From Chlorobiaceae bacterium (GTDB lineage Bacteria; Bacteroidota; Chlorobiia; Chlorobiales; Chlorobiaceae), in NCBI GenBank assembly GCA_012972835.1, contig JABDHK010000004.1, positions 217,530-267,745 of the forward strand: a DNA stretch of 50,216 bases, in the 5' to 3' direction. The translations under genes were made by a program, and so were the position numbers. Of the stretch, positions 28,728-38,649 are shown piece by piece. How positions within the stretch are numbered: the first letter of the stretch is position 1; every line of letters starts with the position of its first letter. The notes below the pieces were generated by a model. It was not told where the DNA came from. It ran no database searches and saw nothing but the letters and a program-made list of their open reading frames with translations.

Positions 28728-29633
28728 TTATTGAGCGAAAGTTATCGCGTACTGTGCTTTAAAATCTTCTTTGAGTAATGGATGCAGCTCACTCCAGGGA
28801 ATGAGGATTTCAGTTGGGCCATTTGCATATGCGGCAATCTCATATTCATTGTACACGAATATCATCCCATCATTGCTCAAGGCGAAGTTGTTGGTGTAGT
28901 TCAGTTGTTTTATGGATAACCCAAAATAACCACCCTTTGGGTGATCCAGTTGATCCATAGTTGAAAGCCCATTCTTCCGTCTGAACGCTCTATTGATAAG
29001 GCTGTTCAATCGCGCATCAAACTGCGGCACGAAGATATCTGCCAGGTTCAGTTGGGATCCCGTATTGCTGTTGAATACGAATAACTTTATCGGATCCAAA
29101 CCATGAGCCCCGCCAAAAAAGAGATGTGCATTTATTCTTACCGACAACAGTCCGGGTTTATTCAGCAACACTGAACCCTTTACTGCAACCTGAAAAGGCA
29201 ACTCGCTCCCTGATTCCCGCCGTTCTTTCTGATAGCTCGCGATTAGAGCCTCAGCAGCAGATTCCGGGGAAATCGGTATCTTAGGAGGCTCATCCTGATT
29301 CGTGGCAACTGTTAGCATATACTTCTTAAGCGTGCGGTTGATCAGCGTCGATGCAGGCCCTCCGGTAAAAACTGGATAGTCGCATCTCCAGAATGTCTTG
29401 CGGTCATCCCCACTCTGTTTTTTCCACTCACTATTAGAGTAATACGACGGTTTTGGAATCGGAATGCTTCGTTCAAAAATAAACCTCCTATAGCCCAGGT
29501 TAGGGTTCCCTGCTCTGAGCGGTTCCTGATTTGCCCCTATCACCTGAATGCTCCATAATGCTACAAGCAGAATAACTGAGGAGAAGGTCACGCACCTCAA
29601 GCACCTGCGGAGGGTATTTGAAAAACCAGTCAT
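28728..29633 (-). CDS. Exported DUF3298 (RsiV/PdaC-like) protein
   Basis: A 301-residue protein with an N-terminal hydrophobic segment (about 16-34: VTFSSVILLVALWSIQVIGA) that is a signal peptide or anchor. The C-terminal half has FFGGAHGLDPIKLFVFNSNTG and LNLADIFVP, the pattern of DUF3298, found in RsiV and PdaC. In those proteins the domain acts outside the membrane, in one case binding lysozyme. It lies 49 bases downstream of the Clp gene on the same strand, so it may be the last gene of the signalling operon. Ligand unknown. Confidence 0.72.
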   Translation of the reverse strand: MTGFSNTLRRCLRCVTFSSVILLVALWSIQVIGANQEPLRAGNPNLGYRRFIFERSIPIPKPSYYSNSEWKKQSGDDRKTFWRCDYPVFTGGPASTLINRTLKKYMLTVATNQDEPPKIPISPESAAEALIASYQKERRESGSELPFQVAVKGSVLLNKPGLLSVRINAHLFFGGAHGLDPIKLFVFNSNTGSQLNLADIFVPQFDARLNSLINRAFRRKNGLSTMDQLDHPKGGYFGLSIKQLNYTNNFALSNDGMIFVYNEYEIAAYANGPTEILIPWSELHPLLKEDFKAQYAITFAQ

Positions 29634-29682
29634 AAGAAGTTTGGCTCAATTTTATTATCAAAACAAAAATCAGTTAACAAAA

Positions 29683-32118
29683 TCAATCAGTCACAAATTG
29701 AACGCCATTGCTATCTGCTGTTATCTTTACTGTCTGACCTCTGACTACCTCTCCAGCAAGTATCTTTTGAGATAAAGTTTCGGATACATATTGATCAAAT
29801 ACTCTCTGCATCTCTCTTGCTCCTAAGGCCTCGCTGTATCCCTTTTCCAGTAGGAAATTCAGTGCTTCATCCGATAACCCTACCTTTATGCCTTTCGGAA
29901 TTAATCGGTTGTTAAGAGCTGGCAGAATCTTGAGGGAAATAATTTCTTTTACTGTCTCTCTACCAAGGGGATAAAAGGTTATTCTTTTCTGGATTCTGTT
30001 CAGAAACTCAGCCCTGAAAACAGTAACAATAGCCTTCTGAATTTGCGATTCATACCCATCCCACTGCTTTGATTTTTCTCCTGTGTTCGATTCAAATCCG
30101 ATCACCTTGTCCTCTGAACTGATCTGTTCCAGATTGAACCCCATGGGGGCTTGACCCTTTCCTTTTGAACTGATATTGCTGCCGAGGTTGGAAGTTAGAA
30201 TAATGACCGATTCAGAGAAGTTGACACGTCGACCGTGACCGTCGGTCAATCGGCCTTCATCGAATATCTGAAGAAAAATATCAAAGACATCGGGATGGGC
30301 TTTTTCAATTTCGTCGAAAAGAATTACTGAGTATGGGTTTGATCTTATCTTCCCTGTCAATTGGCCTTCCTCTTCATACCCAATATATCCAGGGGGAGAT
30401 CCTATCAGTTTGGCGACTGAATGTTTCTCCTGATATTCTGACATATCTATACTGATCAGGTGGCTTGCATCATGAAACAGAAATTCGGCAAGAGCCTTTG
30501 CAAGCTCTGATTTGCCTGTTCCAGTAGACCCAATAAAGAACAACACAATTGGCTTGACAGGATCCTTTAACCCAGCTTTTGCAGTCCTTATCGCCTTACC
30601 AACTTCATTGACAGCATAATCCTGTCCTATCACCCTTTGTTTTAGATGGTCTTCAATGTTCAGCAACCTCTCAGTGTCGGCAATAGTCAGTTGTTCAATA
30701 GGAATTCTGCACCTTTCAGAAATAACTTGAGCGATATCATTGATCGTCAGTTCCTCATTCGCTTTGGCTGAAGCGGTACCAGGTGAAAATGTTTTTAACA
30801 TAACCCGGGCACATGCCTGATCAAGAATATCTATTGCCTTGTCCGGCAGTCTGAAATCAGGGAGATAACGCATAGAAAGTTCTACTGCCTTTTCAATCAC
30901 ATCATCGGAAATTTTAATTCCATGATGCTCTTCAAATTTCAGCCTGAGACCCATCAACATTTGTATAGCCTCATCTTTCGTCGGCTCATCCACCCATATC
31001 ACTTGAAACCGTCGCTCTAATGCCGAGTCTTTTTCAATATACTTGCGGTACTCAGCAGTGGTCGTTGCTCCGATACATTTTATCGCCCCTCTCGCAAGAG
31101 CAGGCTTCATGATATTGGCTGCACCCGTGGAACCACCGGAACCACCCGCACCTACCAAGGAATGTATTTCGTCAATGAATAACACTATGTTTGGGTCGGC
31201 AGATGCTTCTTTAAGCAGTTCCTCCAGCCTTTCTTCAAATTCTCCCCTGTACTTTGTACCCGCAACGAGAGTGCCCATATTGAGTTCAATGACCCTGAAA
31301 TTCTTGATTTGATGGGGAGCACTCTCTTCAACAACTTTCAAGGCAAATCCCTCGACAACAGCCGTTTTACCAACACCGGCTTCTCCGATGAGAATGGGAT
31401 TGTTCTTTTTCTTCTGCATGAGAATCCGGGCAATTCTCTTTATCTCGTCAGTTCGGCCAATTGCAGAATCAAGTTTTCCGTCACGGGCTAATTTGGTCAG
31501 ATCCCTGCCGAATTTATCTATTATGGGTGTCTTGCTTTTTTCACTTGGCTTCGGCTGTTTCTCTTCGCCATCAGCATTAGCTTTCGGCGTCTCATGCAGT
31601 TCATCATTTGCCTTTGCGGGCACGTCCATAACATCTAATACATCGGACTTTTCAACAGAGAGCTCGCAGAATAAACGATCCAAAGGCTGTGATCGCTGCC
31701 CTAAACAAGCAGCCAAAAGATGCTGGGGTCGAATCTCCCCGGCTGATGTTTGTTTGCACAGTTTCCCTGCAATTGAAAAAACATCCCTGCATCGTTGTGT
31801 TCGATGTCCTGAAAACTCCTCTTGAGTTGACTCTGATTCCTGTAATATTTTTCTCAGCCGTCGACGGGCCGGTTTTGGGTCAAAAGATGCCAGCGCAAGG
31901 GAATCCCTGAATTCCTTTACATCCAACAGTGCCTGCTGCCACTGATTTTCATCAATATCAGATATAGCTTTTTTTTCGATATAGAGGATATCTTCAAGCT
32001 TACACAGACCAAGAAACAAATGCTCGCTGTCAATATCCTTACTATGAAGCTCCTTGGCCTCACTGGCACCGAGGCGAAATGCTATTTGAGAAGAAACAGA
32101 TAATGAGGGCATACGCAA
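29683..32118 (-). CDS. Double AAA+ Clp ATPase (ClpA/ClpC type)
   Basis: An 811-residue Hsp100. A Clp N-domain (1-150) is followed by a charged linker, AAA-1 (Walker A GEAGVGKT 245-252, Walker B LFIDEIH 313-319) and AAA-2 (Walker A GSTGTGKS 530-537, Walker B ILFDEIE 599-605, then LTSNLGSN). There is no long coiled-coil middle domain between them, so it is not a ClpB disaggregase. An IGF tripeptide at about 673-675 in the D2 loop suggests it may dock a ClpP peptidase. The gene starts 1 base after the stop of the small upstream gene, so translation is probably coupled. It is downstream of kinase genes, suggesting regulated proteolysis or remodelling. Confidence 0.88.
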   Translation of the reverse strand: MRMPSLSVSSQIAFRLGASEAKELHSKDIDSEHLFLGLCKLEDILYIEKKAISDIDENQWQQALLDVKEFRDSLALASFDPKPARRRLRKILQESESTQEEFSGHRTQRCRDVFSIAGKLCKQTSAGEIRPQHLLAACLGQRSQPLDRLFCELSVEKSDVLDVMDVPAKANDELHETPKANADGEEKQPKPSEKSKTPIIDKFGRDLTKLARDGKLDSAIGRTDEIKRIARILMQKKKNNPILIGEAGVGKTAVVEGFALKVVEESAPHQIKNFRVIELNMGTLVAGTKYRGEFEERLEELLKEASADPNIVLFIDEIHSLVGAGGSGGSTGAANIMKPALARGAIKCIGATTTAEYRKYIEKDSALERRFQVIWVDEPTKDEAIQMLMGLRLKFEEHHGIKISDDVIEKAVELSMRYLPDFRLPDKAIDILDQACARVMLKTFSPGTASAKANEELTINDIAQVISERCRIPIEQLTIADTERLLNIEDHLKQRVIGQDYAVNEVGKAIRTAKAGLKDPVKPIVLFFIGSTGTGKSELAKALAEFLFHDASHLISIDMSEYQEKHSVAKLIGSPPGYIGYEEEGQLTGKIRSNPYSVILFDEIEKAHPDVFDIFLQIFDEGRLTDGHGRRVNFSESVIILTSNLGSNISSKGKGQAPMGFNLEQISSEDKVIGFESNTGEKSKQWDGYESQIQKAIVTVFRAEFLNRIQKRITFYPLGRETVKEIISLKILPALNNRLIPKGIKVGLSDEALNFLLEKGYSEALGAREMQRVFDQYVSETLSQKILAGEVVRGQTVKITADSNGVQFVTD

Positions 32119-32119
32119 T

Positions 32120-32497
32120 TTACTTCACCGTTGCATCGTTGAACTTTACAAACTGACTGTTAGGAATAAGCCAACTGTTAGATGGCATCAAGCCTATCTT
32201 CTTTGTTTCTTCGTATTCAGCAAAAAACGATTCTCTTATCGTTTGAAATGCTGTGTCGTTATCTGAATTACAAAAGACAAGCGTTTGATTCAATTGATTG
32301 ACAAGAGGTGCTGGATGTTTTTGTAAAGGTGTTTTTATAAAGTGGTTCAAAGAGGCGTAGCACTTATTATCTGTTTTTTCAGGACTTTTATGGAGCTGAA
32401 TAATTATTTCAACAGGAATTTGAGGAAGTACAAATGACTGTGATGCGAGAAACGTACTTTGTGTGAGCATAAACGGTTTTTGATTTGGACTTGTCAT
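32120..32497 (-). CDS. Unknown small protein in the signalling operon
   Basis: A 125-residue protein I do not recognise. It has FVLPQIPVEIIIQLHKSPEK, a KHPAPLVNQLNQTLVFCNSDN stretch and ends WLIPNSQFVKFNDATVK. No signal peptide, membrane segment or metal motif is seen. Its stop codon is 1 base from the Clp ATG, and it starts 104 bases after the FHA-kinase stop. The coupling to Clp makes an adaptor or partner role plausible, but this is inference. Confidence 0.65.
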   Translation of the reverse strand: MTSPNQKPFMLTQSTFLASQSFVLPQIPVEIIIQLHKSPEKTDNKCYASLNHFIKTPLQKHPAPLVNQLNQTLVFCNSDNDTAFQTIRESFFAEYEETKKIGLMPSNSWLIPNSQFVKFNDATVK

Positions 32498-32601
32498 CGC
32501 ATTATCTTTTTTTCAAGTTATTAAGAGATACAGCAGCTGTTTTCACTGATAACAATAAATACAGTTATCGTATTTACTATGCCAAAACGGCTTATACACC
32601 G

Positions 32602-34113
32602 CTAAGGAACCTCTTCTAAAGCACATCTAAACTCTTTTGCGGTCTGATAGCGTTCTGAGATTTCTTTCTTTATTGCCTTATGCACAACGTTGGCCAATTT
32701 TTTTGAGATATTCGGATTTCGCTTTTGAATAGAAATCTGCTCTTGTGTCAGAATGATCACATGGGGGTGTTTCATATCTTCAAGTCGCATAATCATCTCC
32801 AGCGCATCTTTCATGTTATCAGCTTTTGACCTGTTTTCATTCCTAAACTTTTCAATTTCCCGATTCGTGGGAAAATGATAGGGATACTTGCCGGTAAGCA
32901 GATAATATAGGGTAACGCCCATTGAGTATATATCAGCTGGCTCTCTTACGCTTCTGGTATCTTTTATCTGTTCAGGAGACATGTAGATTATTGTCCCCAT
33001 ACCGACATTTGCCTGAGTCATCAGGGACCCGCCCGCATCTGAATATTTTTTGGCAATCCCAAAGTCACTGATCTTGGGTGTCAGCCCTCCTCTTGAATTA
33101 TTTTGGAGAAGGATATTCCCCGGTTTGATGTCGCGATGAACAATATTATTGGCATGAATAAATTCAAGCCCCTTGAGAGCATTGATAATTTGCGGCACTG
33201 CAAGGTCAGGTGGGATAAACCCCGAAGAGGAATCCATCAAGGTATCAATATTTCCTCTTGAGAGCAGTTCCATTACAAAATATGGCCCTTCCTCTGTTGT
33301 ACCACTATCGATGAATCTAACAACGTTGGGATGAGAAAAAGCTTTCATGAACTTTGTCTCTCTGTGGAACCGCTTCATCACCTCTTCATTCTTCAGATCA
33401 AGCAGTTGTTTCAAAGCCATTATCCGTCCGGTTTCTTGCTGGTGGACCATATAGACCTTTCCCATGCCACCTTTTCCCAAATCCTTTATCACGGTATAAC
33501 AATCTATCTTTTTGCCAGCATCCTTTCCACTCATCATTGCCTGGACACAGTCATCACAGCAATAGGTAACCGCGCCAGAGAGTTCGTGTGCCTTGCCATC
33601 GCTGTTGGCTATTGAAGAGAGGTCTTTTCCACATTTACAGGTGACGGTATAGGTTATCCAGGAAGATTGCCTGCGGTTATTCTCTTCTATTTCCTCTTCG
33701 CATGCCTCGCAAATGGCAGGAGGGGTTTCGCCCTCCATCAACTCGACAGCAATGGTTTTATTGCACCTTTCGCAATGGTATTGGATGCTTTTCGGTTGGT
33801 TCTCTGTAAATACATGAACTTTGAGTTGGGTATACCCTACCTCTATCAAGTCGCCATCATGGAGTTCAGCCTCTTTGACTTCAATGCCGTTGATACTTGG
33901 CGGATTAGTACTTTGAAAATCGAAAAAATAGATTCGTGGCGGGGCTATTTCAAGCAGGAAGTGTTGTCGTGAAACATAGGGATCATCGTCAGATAGCTTA
34001 AAGTGGACAGGCCGGTCTTTTCCTCCCCGACCGACAATAAAAGTATCAGGCTGAGTGAATTCAAACTTTTGGCCCGTTTCCGGCCCCTTTATGACTTCAA
34101 GACTGAGTTTCAT
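32602..34113 (-). CDS. FHA-zinc ribbon-Ser/Thr protein kinase
   Basis: A 503-residue protein. An FHA domain (1-105) has FIVGRGG, DPYVSRQHFLL and STNPPSINGIEV, with the phosphothreonine-binding Arg, Ser and Asn in place. A cysteine-rich part (113-190: CERC, CEAC, CKCG, CCDDC) suggests two zinc ribbons. The kinase domain (205-500) has GKGGMGKVY, ALK (K235), HRDIKPGN (D329) and DFG (350-352). It should both read phosphothreonine and phosphorylate targets in the cytoplasm. 34 bases after the WD40 kinase stop. Confidence 0.92.
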   Translation of the reverse strand: MKLSLEVIKGPETGQKFEFTQPDTFIVGRGGKDRPVHFKLSDDDPYVSRQHFLLEIAPPRIYFFDFQSTNPPSINGIEVKEAELHDGDLIEVGYTQLKVHVFTENQPKSIQYHCERCNKTIAVELMEGETPPAICEACEEEIEENNRRQSSWITYTVTCKCGKDLSSIANSDGKAHELSGAVTYCCDDCVQAMMSGKDAGKKIDCYTVIKDLGKGGMGKVYMVHQQETGRIMALKQLLDLKNEEVMKRFHRETKFMKAFSHPNVVRFIDSGTTEEGPYFVMELLSRGNIDTLMDSSSGFIPPDLAVPQIINALKGLEFIHANNIVHRDIKPGNILLQNNSRGGLTPKISDFGIAKKYSDAGGSLMTQANVGMGTIIYMSPEQIKDTRSVREPADIYSMGVTLYYLLTGKYPYHFPTNREIEKFRNENRSKADNMKDALEMIMRLEDMKHPHVIILTQEQISIQKRNPNISKKLANVVHKAIKKEISERYQTAKEFRCALEEVP

Positions 34114-34147
34114 GTAACTATTTCAATTTGGAACAATTGCAAAGCAG

Positions 34148-37100
34148 TTAGTCAAACTCCAGTTTCCAAATCAGACGCCACAGCTTCAGCGTGTTGTCCC
34201 AACTTCCCGATATGGCATATTTCCCGTCTGCACTCAGGCTCACGGAGCTGACCCAATAACTATGACCCTCAAAGGTATGCAGGCACCGACCTGTCAACAC
34301 ATCCCATAGCTTTATCGTCTCGTCAGCACTCCCCGATAAAGCATAACTCCCATCAGCGCTAAGACTCACGGAAAAGACAGCATCACTGTGCCCCTCGAAT
34401 GTGCGCAGACGTTCTCCTGTGGCTATTTCCCATAATGAAAGCGTACAGTCAGAACTACCCGATAGGGCAAATCTACCGTCAGGACTACAACTCACGGAGT
34501 TGACACCATCACTGTGCCCCTCGATTGTGCGCAAACACTCCCCTGTGGCTATGTCCCACAGCTTGAGAGTCCGATCACCACTCCCCGATAAGGCGTATCT
34601 ACTTTCTGCACAAAGAGTTACAGCATTCACCCAATCGGTATGCCCCTCGAAGGTGCGCAGGCACTGCCCTGTCGACAATTCCCAAAGTTTCAGCGTTTTA
34701 TCCCAACTCCCCGACAAAACATATTTTCCATCAACGCTCAGACTCAGGGAGCAGACCCCTATAGTATGCCCCGTGAAAGTACGCAAGCACTGCCCTGTCT
34801 CGACTTCCCACATCTTTATAGTTGCGTCATGGATGCTCCCACCTCCAGATATTGCATATCGGCCGTCTGCACTCATACATACAGAGCTAGTAGAACCGCT
34901 ATGTCCTTCAAAGGTACGCATGTAACGCCCTGTTTCAAGATCCCAAAGAATAAGAGTATTGTCAAGGCTCCCTGATAGTACATATTTGCCATCGGAGCTT
35001 AGACAAACTGAGTAAACATGACTCTTATGGCCTTGGAAAGTGTTCTTTAAAAACCCAAAATTGAAGGTTTTATTGATAGCCTGATCATAAAGCTTTTGAT
35101 AAACCCTAAGCAGACCTTGGTCATCCCTAAAATCGGCCTCTTCCCATACCCTATAAAGAATCTGATAGGCATATAAATATAGACCCCTTTTTATGAGACT
35201 TTCAGCTTGATCAATAGCTAATCTTAGGTCATCTTGGATTTCCTTAATCTTTTCAAAAGGCTTGAACCCTGATATTTGTAATTTAGCGACATAAGCAGCG
35301 TTTGTTATTTTTACCTCCCATAGCTTGAGAGTATTGTCATAGCTGCCCGACAAGATATATCTTCCATTAGCGCTCAAATTCAAGGATGTGACACTTTTAC
35401 TATGACCGTCAAAGGTACGCAGGCAACGCCCTGTTCCAACTTCCCACATTTTGAAAGTGTTGTTACGACTTCCCGATAAGGCATATTTACCGTCAAAGCT
35501 TAAACTAACATGGCCCCCCCCTCCTTCAAATGTTCGCAAGCACTCCCCTGTGGCCAAGTTCCACAGCTTCATCGTGTTATCCCAACTCCCCAAGGCATAT
35601 CGACTATCTGCACTCAGAGTTACATCTTGCACAAAATCGTTATGCCCCTCAAAGGTGCGAAGGCAACTCCCAGTTTTAATATCCCATAGCTTGAGGGTAT
35701 GGTCAAAGCTGCCTGACAAAGCACATTTGCCATTACCGCTCAAACACACTGACTGGACACCACTACTATGCCCCTCGAAAGTTCGCAGACACTCCCCTGT
35801 TTGTACATCCCATAGTTTGAGTGTTCCATCATTACTACCTGACAAGACATATCTATCATTTGTGCCTTGACTCAAAGATGTAACCTGCAAGCGATGACCC
35901 ATGAAGGTTCTAAGGCACTCACCTGTTTCAACCTCCCACAGTTTGAGTGTTTTATCATTACTACCCGACAAGGCATATCTGGCATTACCGCTCAAGCTCA
36001 CTGATCTGACACCATCACTGTGTCCATTGAAGGTGCGAAGACACTTACCTGTTCCGATCTCCCATAGCTTCAACGTATTATCGCCACTCCCCGATAAAGC
36101 ATATTTCCCATCAACACTCGGACTCAAGCAGGTGACCCATTTACTGTGCCCCTCGAAGGTGCGAATCAATCCTATTGTGCCTATCATACTTTGGCCAAAT
36201 ATTTCTTCAAACCTTGTAGGGTATAACTTCAAGAGCTCTTTCGCCGAGACTGGATCAAACCGCTCAGCATGAATATACCCTTGTAACTCGGAAATCTTTT
36301 CTTTGCCAATGGCAGGATTCAGGCAACTCCTGATTCTCCTTAACACAACAATGTCATCTATTTCACCTGCGCGCCACTGCAACAATGCCAGATTGAATAC
36401 CGCTTCGGAATGGGTACTGTTAGCCGTAACAGCAGCTTCAAAGCATTTTCTTGCTTCTACCTCTCTGCCAAGCTCGTAATAGGAGTAGCCCTGGTTGTTC
36501 AGTTCATCGGCAGTTGTGTCATGCAGCTCAAGCCGGTAATGCGGTGCATCGGTACCATACAGTTCCCGGAAAATGGCGTTAAGTTCTTCCCTTAACTCGC
36601 TGAAGTTCTGTTGTCTCTTGCTTCTGTCAAATTCTACGCTTCGAAGTAGCAGGGTTCTCAGTCCGTCGGAAATATCCCTTTTCAAATCACGTGGGTCTGG
36701 CGCTCCGTCTTTGACTTCTATCGATACCTCATAGGGACGTCTACCACAGAACATTTCCCACATGCAGACTCCAAAACTGTAGATGTCTGACTCATACCAG
36801 ACTCCTTTCGGTGCTTCTGCACTTTTATGCCTCGGATCATTAAACTGCTCAGGTGACATGTATGCATGAGTACCCATGGTGTCTCCCATGCGCGTGCCAT
36901 GCTCATCCCCGCCGCGCTTTGCACCTGATTTGCCTACGGCTGTGACGGCTCCCACAAGGCCGAAGTCTGTTACCTTGACCTGCCCGCCTTTGGTTACCAG
37001 TACGTTCCTCGGTTTGATGTCGCGGTGAATCATCCCTCTTTCATGGGCTCGTTCCAACCCATGACAGAACTGGATTGCCATGTCAAGACCAACCTTGTAG

Positions 37101-37747
37101 TCTGTACAGCGTCTATCGCTGATCCACTCTTCAAGGGTGCCGCCATCAACATACTCGATAAAGATGTGTGGCACTCCCTCTATCGCCCTTACAAAGTAAC
37201 AGTAGGCGATGTTCGGATGCATTCCGAGGCCTGTCCATGCGTCTGCCTCCTGCAATACACGTGAGAAAAGATCACGGTCGGCAAGTATCGCTTCTTTCGG
37301 CTGCTTGATGGCAAACGTGATCCGCTGCCTGGTGTCCCTCCCGATATAGACATAACCCATCGCACCGGAAAAGACTTCCTCTACCTTGTAACGGTTTTCA
37401 ATCAAGTCCCTGATGCTGTATGTCTTTGCGTTCTTAACTACCCAATCATTGTGCGCCAGAATTTCAGGTGGTGAAGGTTGTGACGCACCAACTTGCCGCA
37501 CTACCGTGCCACCTGCAGGGACATTTTTTTTCAGACCAGTGGGTACTTCCTGTGGCGGTTTCGGTATAGTACGTGCAGGGGACTCAGCTTTAGTCGGAAC
37601 ATTTGTAACCGTAGGCTGAGTTACCGCCTTCTTTTCGAGCACGCCATCGCCATAAGGATTGGCTTTTGCAATTTTTGGCTCAACCTTTGTGACCGAAGGT
37701 TTCTTGTCCTTCTGAAAGAGATTTCTTAAATCATCGAAAAGTGACAT
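34148..37747 (-). CDS. Ser/Thr protein kinase with two WD40 propellers (paralogue 1)
   Basis: A 1199-residue protein. Disordered tail (1-110), kinase domain (about 118-395: SGAMGYVYIGRD, AIK K148, HRDIKPRN D243, DFG 261-263), TPR-like helices (about 412-515), then seven WD40 repeats (530-813), a helical linker (814-903) and seven more (904-1199). Fourteen blades make two complete propellers. Repeats are unusually alike (FEGHSxxVxSVSLSADGKYA followed by LSGSxDNTLKLW). No membrane segment is seen. It follows the PP2C gene by 11 bases, so kinase and phosphatase are almost certainly co-expressed. Closely related in every part to the gene at 40005-43679. Confidence 0.94.
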   Translation of the reverse strand: MSLFDDLRNLFQKDKKPSVTKVEPKIAKANPYGDGVLEKKAVTQPTVTNVPTKAESPARTIPKPPQEVPTGLKKNVPAGGTVVRQVGASQPSPPEILAHNDWVVKNAKTYSIRDLIENRYKVEEVFSGAMGYVYIGRDTRQRITFAIKQPKEAILADRDLFSRVLQEADAWTGLGMHPNIAYCYFVRAIEGVPHIFIEYVDGGTLEEWISDRRCTDYKVGLDMAIQFCHGLERAHERGMIHRDIKPRNVLVTKGGQVKVTDFGLVGAVTAVGKSGAKRGGDEHGTRMGDTMGTHAYMSPEQFNDPRHKSAEAPKGVWYESDIYSFGVCMWEMFCGRRPYEVSIEVKDGAPDPRDLKRDISDGLRTLLLRSVEFDRSKRQQNFSELREELNAIFRELYGTDAPHYRLELHDTTADELNNQGYSYYELGREVEARKCFEAAVTANSTHSEAVFNLALLQWRAGEIDDIVVLRRIRSCLNPAIGKEKISELQGYIHAERFDPVSAKELLKLYPTRFEEIFGQSMIGTIGLIRTFEGHSKWVTCLSPSVDGKYALSGSGDNTLKLWEIGTGKCLRTFNGHSDGVRSVSLSGNARYALSGSNDKTLKLWEVETGECLRTFMGHRLQVTSLSQGTNDRYVLSGSNDGTLKLWDVQTGECLRTFEGHSSGVQSVCLSGNGKCALSGSFDHTLKLWDIKTGSCLRTFEGHNDFVQDVTLSADSRYALGSWDNTMKLWNLATGECLRTFEGGGGHVSLSFDGKYALSGSRNNTFKMWEVGTGRCLRTFDGHSKSVTSLNLSANGRYILSGSYDNTLKLWEVKITNAAYVAKLQISGFKPFEKIKEIQDDLRLAIDQAESLIKRGLYLYAYQILYRVWEEADFRDDQGLLRVYQKLYDQAINKTFNFGFLKNTFQGHKSHVYSVCLSSDGKYVLSGSLDNTLILWDLETGRYMRTFEGHSGSTSSVCMSADGRYAISGGGSIHDATIKMWEVETGQCLRTFTGHTIGVCSLSLSVDGKYVLSGSWDKTLKLWELSTGQCLRTFEGHTDWVNAVTLCAESRYALSGSGDRTLKLWDIATGECLRTIEGHSDGVNSVSCSPDGRFALSGSSDCTLSLWEIATGERLRTFEGHSDAVFSVSLSADGSYALSGSADETIKLWDVLTGRCLHTFEGHSYWVSSVSLSADGKYAISGSWDNTLKLWRLIWKLEFD

Positions 37748-37758
37748 ATCAGTTCCTG

Positions 37759-38526
37759 TCAGTTGCCTGATATTGTAGCAATGACCACGGTAATGTTATC
37801 ATCACCTCCAGCATCATTTGCCTTACTGATCAGCTTCCTACATATCTCTTCAGGTGTTCCGCCTTTTTTTACAACAGTATATATTTCCTCATCGGACAGC
37901 ATATCCCAAAGGCCGTCCGTACAAAGAAGAATGATGTCACCTTTCTTTAACTTTCGCTGTATAGACTCTGGCTTTACCACCGGCGATGTTCCAAGTGCCT
38001 GAGTAAGCTGGTTTTTTAGATAACTTTGCCGAGCCTCTTCTTTGGTCATTTGCCCGGCTTGTACCAGTTCCATGACTACGGAATGATCTGTAGTCACCTG
38101 AATAATCTCTTTTTTATCAATCAAATAAACTCTTGAATCTCCAACATGGGAGACATGAAGAGAGCTTTTGTCGATGAATACTAAAACTACCGTACACCCC
38201 ATACCGGAATACTCAGGTGCTGAGCGGCCTTTTTCAAAAACCTGCCGGTTAGCTTCATGAACAGCATTGATCATGACCTCCTCGATTGATTCCGGTGGTA
38301 TTGTTTGTATTGCATGGGAGTCAAAAAAAACCTGCAACGCATCGACCGCCGTTTGACTGGCAACCTCACCGGCATTATGGCCCCCCATGCCGTCCGAAAC
38401 GATGTACAGATGTTTATCCGGAATCAGCAGAAATGCATCTTCATTGCCGGCTCGCTTCATCCCAACATCTGTCATTCCAAAGACTGAATTACTGTCAGAT
38501 GTATTTTTTCTATTTAAAAATCTCAT
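37759..38526 (-). CDS. PP2C-type Ser/Thr phosphatase
   Basis: A 255-residue PPM phosphatase with RAGNEDAF, VSDGMGGHNAGE, HVGDSRVYLI, CTDGLWDML and GGDDNITVVIA, so all metal-binding aspartates are present. It removes phosphate from Ser/Thr, opposing the kinases encoded next to it. It ends 11 bases before kinase-WD40 paralogue 1 and starts 123 bases after the ADP-ribosyltransferase-like gene. No regulatory domain is fused. Cytosolic by sequence. Confidence 0.95.
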   Translation of the reverse strand: MRFLNRKNTSDSNSVFGMTDVGMKRAGNEDAFLLIPDKHLYIVSDGMGGHNAGEVASQTAVDALQVFFDSHAIQTIPPESIEEVMINAVHEANRQVFEKGRSAPEYSGMGCTVVLVFIDKSSLHVSHVGDSRVYLIDKKEIIQVTTDHSVVMELVQAGQMTKEEARQSYLKNQLTQALGTSPVVKPESIQRKLKKGDIILLCTDGLWDMLSDEEIYTVVKKGGTPEEICRKLISKANDAGGDDNITVVIATISGN

Positions 38527-38649
38527 AGAATTGCTCTCCTGTTAGAAGCACTCTTTTTGTTCATGAATGCACTGTCATCAATGCCGGATTGAAATATTCT
38601 CACGCAAAATTTTATCCGAGATAAGCACAAAAGAAATAAAAAAGATTTA

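Noticed and set aside
34401-36272. Long plus-strand open frames with repeating PDKAYLPSALKLTE-like units inside the first kinase-WD40 gene
   Set aside because: They are the antisense of WD40 repeats; the periodicity comes from the real gene on the minus strand.
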